Notes: generated from the sequence alone by a model not told the origin. DNA of 64,000 bases from Anadara kagoshimensis (GCA_021292105.1 CM037869.1:39759530-39823529); one strand, 5' to 3'. Shown: positions 11,583 through 26,400, counted from the first letter of the stretch. Numbers and translations are program-made.

Positions 11583-13572
11583 GTGTCAACAACTTTGTTG
11601 ATTGACGCCGTTCGACCAACTTTGAAGTCGCCGACTTTCACGGAAGTTTTCATCATTATACACTACCTGAAAGGTGTGTGTTTGGTAATCTATCAAATCT
11701 ATAGTACTTTGTGCATTGTATGGTCACCTAATATCATGTTTATCGGCACAAATGATGCCTAGGTATCACATTATATCGTTATCTATTTCAAGTGTATATT
11801 TTTGATGCATTTTTACTATGTAAACATACACAATTCTAGAGCATGTACATCGTGTTTACATTCCAATTTTTGCATACTTACCTTGTTTCAGTCATCTGGC
11901 GGCATGTTCCTCAAATCCCTATATACTCGGGATCATGCACATATAATATTTTTCACATATAGTCCCATAAGCTTGTTTATATTTTTAAATATTCCCACTT
12001 TTAAAACTTTTTAAGTTGTAATGCAAATGGCTGCCGTCCTTGTCATTTTGACGTTCGTTGATTTCCGTGAGTGACGTCGCGCAATTTCATTGGTCGACTC
12101 CCTCACGGAAACCGACACCCATCTATTTTTATCTCGACACCTACCGGCGGTGTCGGGAACTGTATAAAAGGAACGCGGGGTTGGAAAATGGTTCAGTTCT
12201 CATCCGTGGGCCGAACAGTCAACATCACTAAGAACTATCAAAACCAGTAGTTTTCGCTTAGGTTAGCATCTTATTATTAAATAGAAGTACTTTAAACGCT
12301 GAAAGCATATACTTTGATATTCTTAAAGTTTAATATTGATAATTATTTTAGAAATAATTATTTATCCATTTTGTCAGTAGTGTCTGGTTTACCGCCGTAA
12401 CTAGCTTTTTAATACTAGACGTAATGGCTTGTCCTGGTTTTACCATTTAGCGTAGTAGACCTTACAGTTTCATAACAGCCTTTAGTTTTTGGGTTTATTT
12501 TGCACATCTTAATTAAAGCGTTGTCTGAGCCATTTTCCCCTCTGCCGTTGAGTATATGCCGGATTTTAGTGTTTTTGACTAGGATTATTTACCATGTTGA
12601 TATTCTAAGGTTACATTTGTTGTTATTTATCTTGTTATACTGTGAGCTAGGTTAGGTTGGTTGTATATTTTATTACAGTTATTTTGGTTAAAAGGAGAGG
12701 CAATAGTTCCAGTGTTTTACCAAGATCTAGATTGTTATTGTTTTTCTATTTTAGTCATGGTTGTATAGCTGTTAAAGCGTGAGAGAGAATAAGTGCCATA
12801 TATAATTTATTTCTTGAACTGTTAATAAATTTGTTATTTTATTTTATTCAATCTTGAAGTCGTCCTTTCTAGCAGTTTCTCAGTTTGGTCTTGTCTAGTT
12901 AATTAAAATTGTGTAGTAACCTAGTCTCGAATACCAGTGAACACCAGCTGTAGCGATACACCACCTGGCATCCCATTAGGCTTACCCGTTTCAAACACAA
13001 AGCCTACCTTGCAGATATAGCCATCCAGTCAGTCCCGAGTTCGATTCTGGTTACTTGCACAAATAATTACAAACCTGTATTATCACAATCTACCGTTGAT
13101 TGTGTGTAATATTTCGTTTGACCCCCTTCAACCCAGTTTCAATATAGGTATAGAATACACTGCTTAGGCGCAGCTTGAGCGTGAACTCACTTAACTATAA
13201 TCTAAGTATAGTTTAGAATCTTGTTACTGGTTATATGCGAACCTATTGATTGTTGTCGGCTATTTCCGGTGTAGTCTTGACATCTTTTAAAGGTTGCTTA
13301 TTACAGTAAGACCGAGGTTATATTATTTGGACATTTGAGTTATAAGGATAGAAGCTATATTGGCTCAACGAACCCTAGCAATAAATGGTCGTATTTATTG
13401 TAGTCTCAACATCATAAAAGTGCACAGCAGTATTGTGATTTAATTAATAGTCTGCCTGTATTGTCTGGTATCTAGCATAGCGGGTATTTTGACATACAGG
13501 TAAAGTAAAATAAAGTAAAGGTGAGATAGTCAAACACGTGTACGACCTGAGACGAACCCGGCTTGGTTACAG
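11583..13572 (+). mobile_element. Possible solo LTR
   Basis: Begins TGTCAACAAC and ends GGTTACA, with promoter (12163), poly(A) signal (12824) and about 740 bp after it, the order U3-R-U5. Against this: no matching target duplication was found at the ends and no retroviral genes are adjacent. Boundaries are guesses. Confidence 0.25.
12050..12215 (+). promoter_or_regulatory. TATA-type Pol II promoter
   Basis: TATAAAAG at 12163-12170 with a start-like TCAGTTC about 30 bp downstream, a reversed CCAAT box (ATTGG, near 12088), a CRE-like TGACGTCG, and an inverted pair TTTCCGTGAG / CTCACGGAAA around it. Points rightward. The downstream transcript has no coding capacity and meets AATAAA at 12824-12829. 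It could be the promoter of an LTR. Confidence 0.5.
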
Positions 13573-13683
13573 TACTAAATAGTGTGGAATGGAGGAAAGT
13601 GGTTTTATGCCTCATTCATAATTCTTTTGTGTATACCAAGACAGTCATTCTGTAAGTAACCAATTTTTCATCCACATTTCATG

Positions 13684-14006
13684 ACATAAACTTTTTTTAG
13701 CTAAAGAACCAAGATATCATATCATATTTTCTCAAAGAATCACTTTCAGAGATGATTTTCAAGATTTACACACATGTCGGTCACCTTGGCCTAGTTTTGG
13801 TAGCTATGTCAACGCTCAAAGACATTTGAATTGTACATGCTCAAGGATACTTCTGACCTACTAGTAGTTTCATTAAAATCTGACCAGTAGTACTAGTTTC
13901 AGAGGAGATGCTGAAAATAGGCGTTAATGATGCTTGCACACACGCACATTATTAGACATACTGCGCTAAGCCATAAGCTCAGATTACCTTTGGTCAGGTG
14001 AGCTAC
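13684..14006 (+). mobile_element. Truncated 3' end of a Helentron-like element
   Basis: Matches the last 300 bp of the element at 1540-3549 (GGTCACCTTGGCCTAGTTTT; terminal hairpin at about 13976-14005 ending GGTCAGGTGAGCT). The 5' part and tandem units are absent. Lies just upstream of the ITM2-like promoter. Confidence 0.55.
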
Positions 14007-14289
14007 AACTTGGTTTACATGAACTTTCCTTGTTGAAGCCTACTTTTATCCTTAGCCATATGAAACAGGATGAGGGAAATCTTATTCATGCACTGACAAA
14101 GTTTTAAAAATAAGTATTAAAGATGTCATTATTCATTAATAAGTGGTTCTTAAAATAACTTACATTTAAAAGTCATATGCGTCTAAGTTTGCATATGAAA
14201 GTTGTGTTATCATCGGAAATTTGCAATTCACAACAGCAACATGTGCTTCCTACACGTGACCTCTTGTTGACCCATTACAATGTATGCAA

Positions 14290-14454
14290 CAACACAAACC
14301 CCGCGGTGAAAATATACGTGCATTGATTGGTCAATCGTTCAAATCTCGAATCTAACGAGAAACGGAGGAGAATTTCCGGAATAACGAATTGGACACTTTT
14401 ACGGCGTAAATATATTGTCGTAATTTACTCTTCATAAGCTAACAAATTGTCAAA
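14290..14454 (+). promoter_or_regulatory. Proximal promoter and 5' UTR of the ITM2-like gene
   Basis: CpG-richer than its surroundings; contains ATTGATTGGTCAATCG, a two-sided CCAAT element, about 125 bp before the ATG. No TATA box in the expected place. The ATG at 14455 has AAAATGA context. Confidence 0.45.
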
Positions 14455-17400
14455 ATGACGATTTACAAATTCATCAAACAAGACAAAGAGCCAGAAAAGA
14501 AGTTGATAGTTGGCGAGCAGCCTGAAGAACCTCTGGTAAGGTGCCTTCTAGAAAATAAACCAACCGCAAAACTGTCATGTCTGCCAAAAGTTTTTGTTTA
14601 CATTTTCATCACGAAAATAAATAATTTTGACACGATATATATTTCATTACATGCCATTAATGTTGTCATTTTTGTGGTGCGATGAATTTGCTATCGCGTT
14701 TATGTTGGTTAACGTGTTACTTTGTTGTTTAGCGCTGAAGTGTAACCGGTCCTCGGTGAGACCTCGCAAGACCCAGGACTATGGGTGACATCAGCTGATG
14801 AAGACCCCAATCTAAAAAGTCTTGTCTTGGCAATAGCTGTCGGTAATGGAATAGGGGCGTTTTTGGAGAAGTCTATCGATTGTGTCATTGAGTGGTTAAA
14901 ACACTAGAAATTCTGTCAGTGGAAGAAACTCTTAAATACCTATAAATTAATTATAATAATTCCTATTCATTCATTTCTAGGAATTTATTTGTCACATTGT
15001 GTATACCACTGTAGCTAAAATTTGAAATTGTTCCAACATTTAAGACAATTTATGTCATTTAAAGGGTAGCCTCGATTCATAATGTGTAAAACCTTTAAAC
15101 ATTTGTCAAACAAGCTAATGATGTAAGTTAATAACATATTTAACTATATACGTCTTAACTCAACACAGACTTTGAGCTTCCTGGTGACCTTTGAACAGAG
15201 ATTTTCTTTAATTTGAATCACAACCTTTCTTTCTGGAATAATGGCGACTACAGGGATTTTATACACCAAAGCAGGCTGCTTGCAAATAAATTGTTGACCC
15301 AGGGATATTGCAAGCCTAGGCTTATCAAGATCCTCAAAAAGTGTTATAGCTGTCATCATGGTATTGTTGAAAAGTTTCATGTTTCTGTGTCCAGGATAGT
15401 CCTGGATGATATATTTGACATCCCATATTTCCATGTTCCTTTCACACAATTTTGAGTACACACATAGCTGGTGTAGCTAGCTAAACAGGAAGTGCTTACC
15501 CTTCCAGAGCACCCGGCCTCACTTCCCTGGTGGAAGTTCACATGTCTAACCTAATTTGTCAGTTCCAAAGTTTTTACTTTGCCTCTGGATTGTGATCCCA
15601 ACATGGATTGGTATGTGTGTTTTTTTATTTCTTGCCTGCCTCTTAGATTATGAAAATCCCAATTCTTGAATCAATAGCAAATTATCAGTGTTCGAAGTAA
15701 CAGCTATTACCCAACCCAAGATTGGTAACTTTTGGATAAGACTGGTTACTTCTTAAGGTTTTCAGTAGTCTTCTATTTTTATGTACCACAATAGAAAATG
15801 TTGAAATTATCAAGACAAGCACTGGTTGAAAGTTTCAAATTATTTTGAACACACTGAAATTATATAATGATATGCTTGTAATAAAATATTCAAGTAGTAT
15901 CATGTGAAACAAAAACTAGAGCTCTAGTGGTCCATAATTGTTAAAACTGGTATGTCCTATTCTTCCAAAGGATGAAAGAAGTCGCTACTTATTTTCAAGT
16001 CTTGGTCAGACCCTGTCCAGTTCAAACCTACGACCTCCCACATAATGACATATGAAGCAAGCACTGGTGTTGGACAAGTAGAATGGTCAGTTGACACCTT
16101 ACCATAATATATTCCATGTCTAGAAATAGCCTTAATGGGGATACCTATAAAAATCTGATGTACTCATTCATGGTCTTTTAATTTTTCCCCCATGTATTTC
16201 AGGATGAAGTTGAAGTTCCAGCTCAGGTGATTTACAGAAGACAGAAATCCAAGTTATGTCTGAATATCTTCCTGATATTTGTGGCATTGCTAGTTCTGGC
16301 CGCTGGTATCTTTGGAGGGATACAGCTGTACAAACATCTACATAGAAATATGTATAAGGTATGTATATAGGTGTTTGACTGTATGTTTTTAAACCACTTG
16401 TAATATTTCGTTACTTTACTTTTCAGGGGGTCATTATTATGGTCAAATGGATCTTTATTTTGGCAGGTCCCATAAGGAGTTCTGAAAGTCCGATATCAAC
16501 CGTGAAAGATCCTTGTGTATTTGTGTTATCAAATAGAAAAAGTGGTATTATCATGGTCAAAAACAATTGCAGCTCTATTGGACTTTTACATTTTAAATTT
16601 CACGGATTCCAATGTAAAATCAACACTGAACAAGTTCTAAACCTAGGACTTTAGGGAATTTTGAGCCCCTGCATGTGTTGCTCTGTTAAAAATAATCCAT
16701 TGTCGTTTCACTTGAAGACCACTGCGGTAGCTCAGTTGGTACAGTGTTCGCTCCATTAGTGGGAGGCCATGGGTTCAAATCCCGACCGGGTCTGACCCAA
16801 GATTTGAGTGGGTAGTGACTATTCTTTCGCCTAGCGCTCTGCATTAAGAAATAAAAGTCATGGTGAACTTAAAAGAAACGAGGTCCTGTGTCACTGTGGG
16901 CATAGCACGATAAAGAGCCCTGCTGTATAATGCCATCAGTGCAACACAGGCAAAATTTCTGCACCTTTGCCCATAGCTGGCGACATCTCGATATAAGTGA
17001 AATATTCTTGACTGAGACTTGAAACACCATAACTTAATTCAGCTCTTTCTGCCCATACTGAAAGGCCACATCATGCAAAGATGGATGAAAAATTTCCAAC
17101 ATTATTTTGCAAAATATGATGTTCAGTGTTACAGGGTTTTGAGTTGATGTGGTGTGTTGTTAAATTTTATCTTTTTCGTTATCAAAGGTATGTTTTATAA
17201 GTGATAATACATAAAATAAGAGAGATAACGATATTTTAATTGAAATACAAGACAATCCTGATCTAAACAGATGCTGTTACTGGATAATCAAATTGGTACA
17301 ACATGGCAATCCTGTATAAAAATAGTCACTGAATAAATTTTATACATGACATAGCAATCCTTATTAAAACGTGAGTTCTGTGACAAGAAGACCATCCTTA

Positions 17401-20400
17401 TAACCTCATTATTAATTATTTATTACTGTGTTGTAACAATCACTGATGATAAGGTTATTATACATATAATGAGTCTGACATATTACATTTGTATATAGTG
17501 TTTATAAGCAAATGTAATTACGCACAAGACAATCATTATATTGCTGATACAGTCCAACCTGCCTTAAAAGCCACCTCTTTATAAGGGCCACCTGCTTATT
17601 AAAGCCAGTATAATTGTATTCCATTTGTTCTTTATTCATATTATTTGAACCTGTATATAAAGGCCACCTGCCCATAAATGCCACTTTTACTGGTTCACTT
17701 TGGTGGGCTTTATAGACAGGTTTGACTGTATATAAGGCAAATGATATTACCATACATATTTTATGCCTGTATAACATATGCATGTGCATAAGACAAACTT
17801 CATACATCAATTAAAAAGTTGAATTTAGAATTAAATCCAAATTTGATTGATTTTGAAATAATGAAATATTTTATTTTGTGATATTTGTAAAAACAGTCTT
17901 CCAAAAAATCCTTGTATTAAATGATCAATTGATGATTGATCTTTGATAGTGTTCAACGGCAAAAACGGTTGGATGGTATTAGTGCTTATGGGGAAAACAA
18001 TATGGCGGATCTTTAAAACGTATTTACGTTTTTGATCAAAATGATGAATTATTTGATCCAAATATAACAAATTTCTTTTATTTATTCATGTACTTTAATT
18101 ATCACTAAACTGATGTATTTAAGCCATCATTAACATTATATAGCCCATATATATATCAGACATTCAGGCCTAAGATAGAATTTTTAATTCCACTTGGCAC
18201 AGTGCCTAGTTGAATACGAAAACCACTTGGCACTTGGAAATTTAACTTAGCACAGTCACCAGAAGTGTAAAAGATAATATTGTAATATATTGATATATAT
18301 ACATACTTTACTTTTACAGACGACTGACAAATATGTAAATACTCGGAACACTGGTTGATTTTACGTTACACTGAGTGACTTCTGAATGTGAAACGGTTTG
18401 CACATATGATGCAAATGTTCAAACGATTTTGTTGATTCACCCTTGTAACAGAACGGCAAGATTTTGTACAAAGGGGCCCGGATCGTTACAATTGACCTCT
18501 TTATACGTGATTTTCCCGACCTACACTAAATTGTCTGTTGTTTATTAATTGTAACAAGCCCATGATGTATATGTTCAATAAATTTAACTTGGCACTGTGA
18601 TGGGTGCAATAACAACATCACTCGTCCCATTACACATTTCACTCGTCAGGACGAGTGGACGAGTGAATAATCGAAGCCCTGACATGTATATAGAGGATCT
18701 TGCATGAGTGTTTATGTAATATTGAATTTATTAAAACGAGTTGAATAATTTTTATGCAACGAGCCTTGGCGAGTTGTATAAAACATTATTCAACGAGTTT
18801 AATAAATTCAATATTGCATAGACACGAATGCAAGATTCTATTTATTATATAATCCCATAAAAAATGTTTTTTCGTAGATTTAAAACTTGTCTTCTCATTA
18901 TAAAGAAAACAGCTGATTGGCCGAAACACAACAAGTTCACGTAAATGTGTACATGCACCAAAATTAATCCTGCTGAAATATTAAAAGTAAACAATAGTCT
19001 GTCCGCATGATACAAAAACAAAACAAACATTTTCAATTTAAATACAATGTATCCTCTTTTTAGAAGAAAAGTACAAAAGTATCAGCTTAAATTAGAATCA
19101 ACAAACAGTGTCAAATGAAACAAACTGTGGATCAAGTCAATTGTGTGACGTCACTCTGAAATGACTTTATGCTTTATGACGTCACACTTATTCAATACGA
19201 TTTTTATTGTATGACCGTATTACATGGATTATTGAGTAGATTATATAATAAACATGGTAATAACACATTTGTTATTGCCACGTACAGGGTAATAACCATT
19301 CTGAATGTACAATGGTTTTAGGGTAATAAGGCAATCCTGATGAATGATATGTACATGTATATTACTCAAGCTAACAAAGACGCAATTCACATCGCTGGAA
19401 ATGTCAACATTATACCATTATTGATTTTTGATGAAGTAGACAAAAGATTTATCATATCAATCTAAAAAAAGTGTGGTATTCACCAAGGGCATAGGTTGGT
19501 CAGCATTTTTCTTGTGAAGCTGGTCATTATTACTCTTGTGAGGCAAAATTATTAGGTGTAGTCACATATTATGGAAATAAAAAATCAACTAACATTGGCT
19601 CAGGTTCTGTTGACTGTTCTACAGGGATTCAAAATTATGTTTTGTAATGGAAGGTCCAGGACCTTTTGCCTTTATTTTTGGCAGGTCCCACATAAAGTTT
19701 TGAAAGTCCAATATCAACATTGAAAGATCCATGTGCAATTATGTAATTATATTGAAAAACTAGAATTATTCTGGTAAAAATGGCAGGTTCAGCGGACTTT
19801 TACAATTTAAATATTAATGGTCCCAAGGTAAAATCAATAGGTCCTGGACCTCGGACCCAGGGAATTTTGAGCCCCTGTTCTAATGAAGTTGTACAGTCTG
19901 TTCCCCGTTTCACAATCATTTTTTAACTAAGATTTTCTTTAACTTCAATGTGACAAATTTAAAATCTGAATAATTTTGTCACTTCTAAAGACATCCATGA
20001 ATTTAAGATGCCATTTTTAGCTCACCTGGCCGAAGGCCATGTGAGCTTATGGCATGATGAGGCATCCGTGTGTGCATGTGTCAATAAACTTTAATCTTCT
20101 CCTCCGAAACTACTGGGCCAATTGAAACCAAATTTGTTTTGAAAGGTCCTTGACAGTCTAACTATACAGTGGGGTTCGGCTATAACGAAGGCCAGGGGAC
20201 AGTATCGTTGATTTCGTTATAGGCATATTTCGTTACAAACATTTCTCCATCTTGGGGAGGATCGTAGATGGTGAAGAAATGAGTTATCCCCCTTTTCTGA
20301 GTGTGTATTGCATCAACCGGAAGTAAAGAACGTTAAAATAAATTAAAGCTAATAGATGTTTTAAATGCTTAATTTTCAAATAAAAATATAATTTTATTCA

Positions 20401-23400
20401 GTGTTTGTTTTTGTTTTTAAAAATGTTTAAGAATCAATCATGATTTTGACGCATATAAATAACTACGTAAAATTAAGCATTTAAAAATCTATTAGTTTTA
20501 CTTGCCGATAAAGTTCAATCTCCCGGTACTCTGGGCAGTAGAAAATAATAATAAATACAACAAACACAGGACTACAGTATTTAGAAATAAAAAAATTTTT
20601 GCTTGACAACAACAGTCCATTATTTTATTAATAATCCGAGAATCAGATGACTGAACATTACACAAATTAAACTTCAAAGAAATCGTCACACATCGTTTCA
20701 TTCATATTAATGTCCTTTATCCAGAGCACTATTAATATAATAATTAAACTTTTTAAAGATGAATTATTATGTTCTCATCAATTATAATAATAATGATAAT
20801 AAAATAAAAAAACAAAATCAATCATTAGAGGAAAATAATAATAAATTGCTTACATTGATTTGAATTTTTTATCATTAAATATACAAGTATAAACTGAATA
20901 ATTCTGATTACCGGCCGCAACACGTGTTGCAATAAAACTTTTCTACATTTAAAGGATCAATTTACCTTAAATAGTGACATTACAGTTTGACAGTTTACTT
21001 TACGAAATCTCATGTATAAGGCCGATATACTTCAGTGATCACAACTTAAGATCGAGGGACAGTATTGCCGACATACTTCATTGAACACAACCTTCATCAT
21101 TAGGTGTTACACACCAGTAATTACATGATTACACTGTATACACACGCTGACCTTCCTGTCTGATGCTCGTCTTAAATGTTTTTATAGTCACCTTTACAGA
21201 CCATGTGAGTTTACCAACTTTGTTATAGACCTCATAATTTTAGTTATTTTTATTTCAGTGGGACTGGATTTTTACTACGTTATAGGCATTTTTTCGTAAT
21301 AGGCCAATTCGTAACATCCGATTTCGATAAACATGGATTATATAGTAAATTGACAGGGGATTTTTTCCAACTTCGTTATAGGCCTTAATTCGTAACATCC
21401 ATGTTCGTTATAGATGGACTCCACTGTAGTTTGTTCAAATCATGACGACCAAATATTCAAGATGGCCGCTGTTACTAAAAATAGACAAAACCTGAAAAAA
21501 TTAAGGCGGGTTGAACTGTATTATAAAACATACAAAAAGGGCAAGTTAATTGAAGTTAATTGCGATATGTTTCCAATTGGAAAACATAACAAGTATATGA
21601 ATTGAATCATTCAGGAGGCACCTGCGTATTCTTGACATTTCTATGGTAATTTTGTATTAATCTGAGTATCTTTGCTTTTGCAGAAATGGAGGGGTACCTG
21701 TGGATTTACTATCCAGAAGGAGAAAATGCCAGAGCCAAAAGCCTTGCCGCAATTCGGCGAAGATGACTTCAAAATGAAATCTCATGACAATGTCGATTTC
21801 ATGAAAGACAGTCGCCATCACCACCGCAAGCCAGGTCATCACAAACACCACCACAGACGCCCACACACTTCACAGAACCCCCCAATCATCGACTTCCAGA
21901 AAGTGAAAGAAGAAATTGAAGTTATAAATGAAATGATTGAACGAATTCAAGTACCAAAGTTTGATGATATTGACAACACTCTTATTTTGCACGATTTTGA
22001 AAGGGTAAGTTTTTTGTTCTGGCCAATATATTCAGTTGTGTTCAAGGTCATATTACTTAATGAGGAAGACTTGTGTTCCGTGGATCCTTCATCTTTAAAT
22101 TTACTAGTCTATTATGCTAGGTTTCCACAAATTTGAAATTATAAGTAGCCAAATTTCCAAAATTTGTGAAAATATAGTCCTTTTTAAAGTATTTTTCCAC
22201 AAATTTGCTAAAATAGGTTATTTTTTGAAAGAATTCCTCAGAAATTACATGTACTAGCCAATGGCGATTTTGGCTACCAGGAATGGAAACATAGTATTAT
22301 GTCCACCTTACAAAATGGGGAAAGGGGAATATAGTGTTTGTTCCATTTCTTCTGCTAACTTTTTGTCTGCCACTTTCCTTGAAAACTATTTAACTAATCT
22401 TTTTGAAACTTCACAGGAACATTTGCCATTGCCTATTTGTAATTTGATCATGCACATGATTGCAGATTTCCCATTTGGAGTTAGTTTGGGGGACACTTTT
22501 TAAATAGAATCTGAGTACTGTCAGACACAGATATGGATACATGTTTCTAACACCCTAGATAGAAAAATCCATAAAAAGAGAGGTGCAAGATATCTCCATC
22601 TTGTAACCCCCTGTGCAAGATAGCCTACACGCCGCTTTTCCTGCAAAATTTTATCAACAAGTCAGAAGTGTATGGAAAGTTGGACTTGATTTTAAATTGA
22701 AAATTTGTACTTTCTGATGCAAGAAATAGTAGTGCCAGATAAGGAAATATCATCCCTCGTTCAAATTTATTTGGTCCAGAACAAGGCTTGTCAAGTTCTG
22801 GACCAAATATATGAGGGATGAGATTTCCTTATCTGGCACTACAAGTAGTAATTGATTCTATTATTCTAGTGCCCGAAATGCTACAGAGAGAAAAATAGCA
22901 GCTGCCAATTTATATGGAGCTTACAAATGACTCAGATGAGCTGCTGATTTGGTACTGAATCGTTAGTTTAGTGTTGAACATTTTACGGCCCTGCACTGTA
23001 TATATATATATATATATATCATTTTGGTTCATACCGGCTTTCAGTACTTTCAGTCCTTTGATTTGTTTTGTAGAACTGACTTGTTATGTGATGAAGTTAG
23101 ACAGAATAAGTACTGCTGCTATATTTGGTTCATACTGGCTTTCAGTACTTTTAGTCCTTTGATTTGTTTTATTTTGTAGAACTACTCGGCTATTGTAGAC
23201 TTTGATATGCATACTTGTTATGTTATGAAGTTGGACAGAAAAAGAACGGCTCCACCTAAAGACTTAATAGATCTGATCAGAAAAATCAACGTAAGTATTA
23301 AACTATTTATTTTGAAGTGAATTAAAAGTTTTACAGAGTACACATACTTTTTGAAATCAGATTTTGAGGAGAGCATTTGTCACTTCCTAAAAAACGATAC

Positions 23401-26400
23401 CACCAGAAGATTTGCAAATTTTTGTAAAATGTGACTTTAATCTCTAAAAAACGGCGCTTTAGTAATAATGAATTTGGTTTACCATCATACAATGTACAAT
23501 TTGGCTATAACTTGTGACATCACAATATAAGTGTGGTATGCTTACTGGAACATAAAACCCCATTCAATCAATCAGATTCTGCCTAATTCTGGAGTGGTCT
23601 TCCATGCTTAAAATGCTGCAAGAAATTTCATTTTAATTTTTGAACTCAACAATTCACAGTTTTTTCTTACCTTGTAGGTTAAATATCAGAGATGAAGCTT
23701 AACATTTTTGAGTTAGGGGCCCAGCTCAAGAAATACATAATAAAAATCTTTGGGGGTCATGGTGTACTGGGTCCTTGTTAATCTCAATCCCTGGAATATT
23801 GTTTGGCCATTAGTTGTTGTAATGGGGTGTAATAAGATTTATTTTCTATTTTTAGACGGGATATTATTTGCCACGTGTTGATGTTATCAGACGCAAGTAC
23901 AGAATGATGACTCCCGCCATTAAGGATATTAGTTACCTTGGAGCTTATATAGTACATGAATGTATTGGTTATAGAACATACAAACTGGAAAAGATGGTCG
24001 GAGATGGTAAGTTGTTATACATCCCCGCAAACTAGTTTTGTATATAGAAATCAGCATTCTGTCTGTCCATATAAAATCGTGTCCGTGCCATATCTCAGTG
24101 CTCCAAGTAGCCTAGTAAATACTCGAAATTTGCGACCAAAAATCGGATTTTGCGACTACAAATTGTCAGATGATCGCCATTATGTCAAATAATTTTCTTG
24201 AGTTTGGCTACTAAAAATCGGCAAATCCGGAAATTTTGTTCATGACCCGTCACCCAACCTGACAAATAGTTTCGCCCTCAATAATATCTTAAAAGCACTT
24301 GAACCAAAGCAGGTGACTTTATAGTTCAAAGCGCATAACTGACCGTGATCTAATTTTGCTTTAATGGCAGCCAAACGGCAAAAATCACTTTTTGAATTGG
24401 GTTTTGATACGACTTTTACTTCCTCTAATGATCAAGTTTGATCGTCCTCTCATCGCTCCGCCTCGAAAGTTGCCTCCCGTGGTGGGACCAATCCGAGGAT
24501 CTCACTAAACCATTCAATCGGTAGTAGCGACGGGCGGTGTGATTAAAAAGAATATTTATAAGGTTTGGCCACCAAGAATTTTACCTGGCGACAAAAATAT
24601 TAAAATGGCTACTGACATTTTTGAATTATTAGCCATCTGATTACCAGTTTTCAAAACCTGCTTGGAGCACTGTATCTCATAATCGCTTTAGACAACTTTC
24701 GCCAAACTTCACTTGAATAAACTTTCATGGTCCAAAGGTCTCAAAAGGGGGTGGGGGGTTGTATTTGACTGAAGAAATGGTTCTTGTTAAACCTATTTAC
24801 GGATGTCAGCGTATTTAATGTAATTCTCTATCTTGAAAAAAATATATATAAAATCCTCTAGTCACAATTAAAGTTTTTTGTCAGAGATACAAATTTATAT
24901 TTGCCATAGCTTTACATTATAATCATCATATTAAGTTTTGTTTCAATTAAGAATCGAAATATTGATGTTTCCCCTGTATTTGAAAGCAATATCAACTTTA
25001 TGATCTAAATAATATAATCACATTGTTTTTCTTGACAATCAATTTTCTTGCAATTTTCTGAAATTTTTGGAAAATTCCAAAAGCTCAGATGAGCTATTGC
25101 AATCTATCACTGTCCGCCGTGCGTTGTGTGTCGTGCGTCGTGTGTAAACTTTACATTTTAATCTTCTCAAAAACTACTGGGGCAAATTTGATGAAATTTG
25201 GCGATTATCATGCCTGGGTAACAGCCTTTAAAAATTGTGTTCAGGGTTTGGCCACGCCCAACAAGATGGCCACCATTACTAAAAATAGCAAAAAGACAAA
25301 AAAAATCTTCTTCTCTGAAACCAAAAGGTGTAGGCAAATTTTGATTAGATATTTAGATTTAGCATACCTGGGAACATCAAAATTGTGTTTTTCATGAAAA
25401 TTGAACGAAAAATAGGTTACGCGTTTTTTGCGTAATTTTGAAAATGAGACATTTATTGTTATAACTCAATAATGGCTGAAGATAATTGTATGGAGTTTTC
25501 ACTGTTGTTCTTGTCTTGCTATTTTCTTCCAAAAGATGTCAAGGTCAAAGGTCAAGGTCATGTCCCTGTTTTTGACCTTTGATAAAAAATGCTATTTTTT
25601 AAACATTTCAGGTGATAATGGCATGGGATTTTCAGTTAATTGTAGGTATTGACATGACGATCATTTTGATACATAGATCAAGGTCATGAGTTCAAAGGTC
25701 AAGGTCAAGGATGCACAACTATTACCGTTATAGTTGATTATCTGCAAAACTTTTTGTATAGACATGTATATTACAATATTGTAGGTAATGGCACAATAGT
25801 CATTTTGATATATTAATAAAGGTCATGGGTTCAAAGGTCAAGGTCACAGATGCAAAACAATACCGAAATGGTTAATTATCTCGAAAACTATAAACTTTTT
25901 GTATAGACATGTATATTACAATATTGTAGGAATTGATTTAACGATCATTTTTATATATAGATTAAGGTCATGGGTTCAAAGGTCAAGGTCACAGATGCAA
26001 ATCAATACCTAAATGGTTAATTATCTCGAAAACATTTAACTTTTTGTATAGGCATGTATATTCGAATATTGTAGGTTTTTATTCAACGATCATTTTGATA
26101 TATAGATTAATGTCATGGGTTCAAAGGTCAAGGTCACAAATGTGAAAGAATACTGAAATGGTTAATTATCTCAAAAACTATAAACTTTTTGTATAAACAT
26201 GTATATTAGAATATTGTAGGTTTTGATTTAACGATCATTTTGATATATAGATTAAGGTCATGGATTCAAAGGTCAAGGTCACAGATGCGAAAGGATACTG
26301 AAATGGTTAATTATCTCAAAAACTATAAACTTTTTGTATAAACATGTATATTACAATATTGTAGGAGTTGATTTAACGATCATTTTGATATATAGATTAA

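Noticed and set aside
14785-14840. CTGATGA core as a further hammerhead
   Set aside because: No GAAA or pairing stems follow in the right place.
21672-22136. Start at 21672 as an independent histidine-rich protein
   Set aside because: It is exon 3 of the ITM2-like gene, bounded by an acceptor at 21683 and a donor at 22005.
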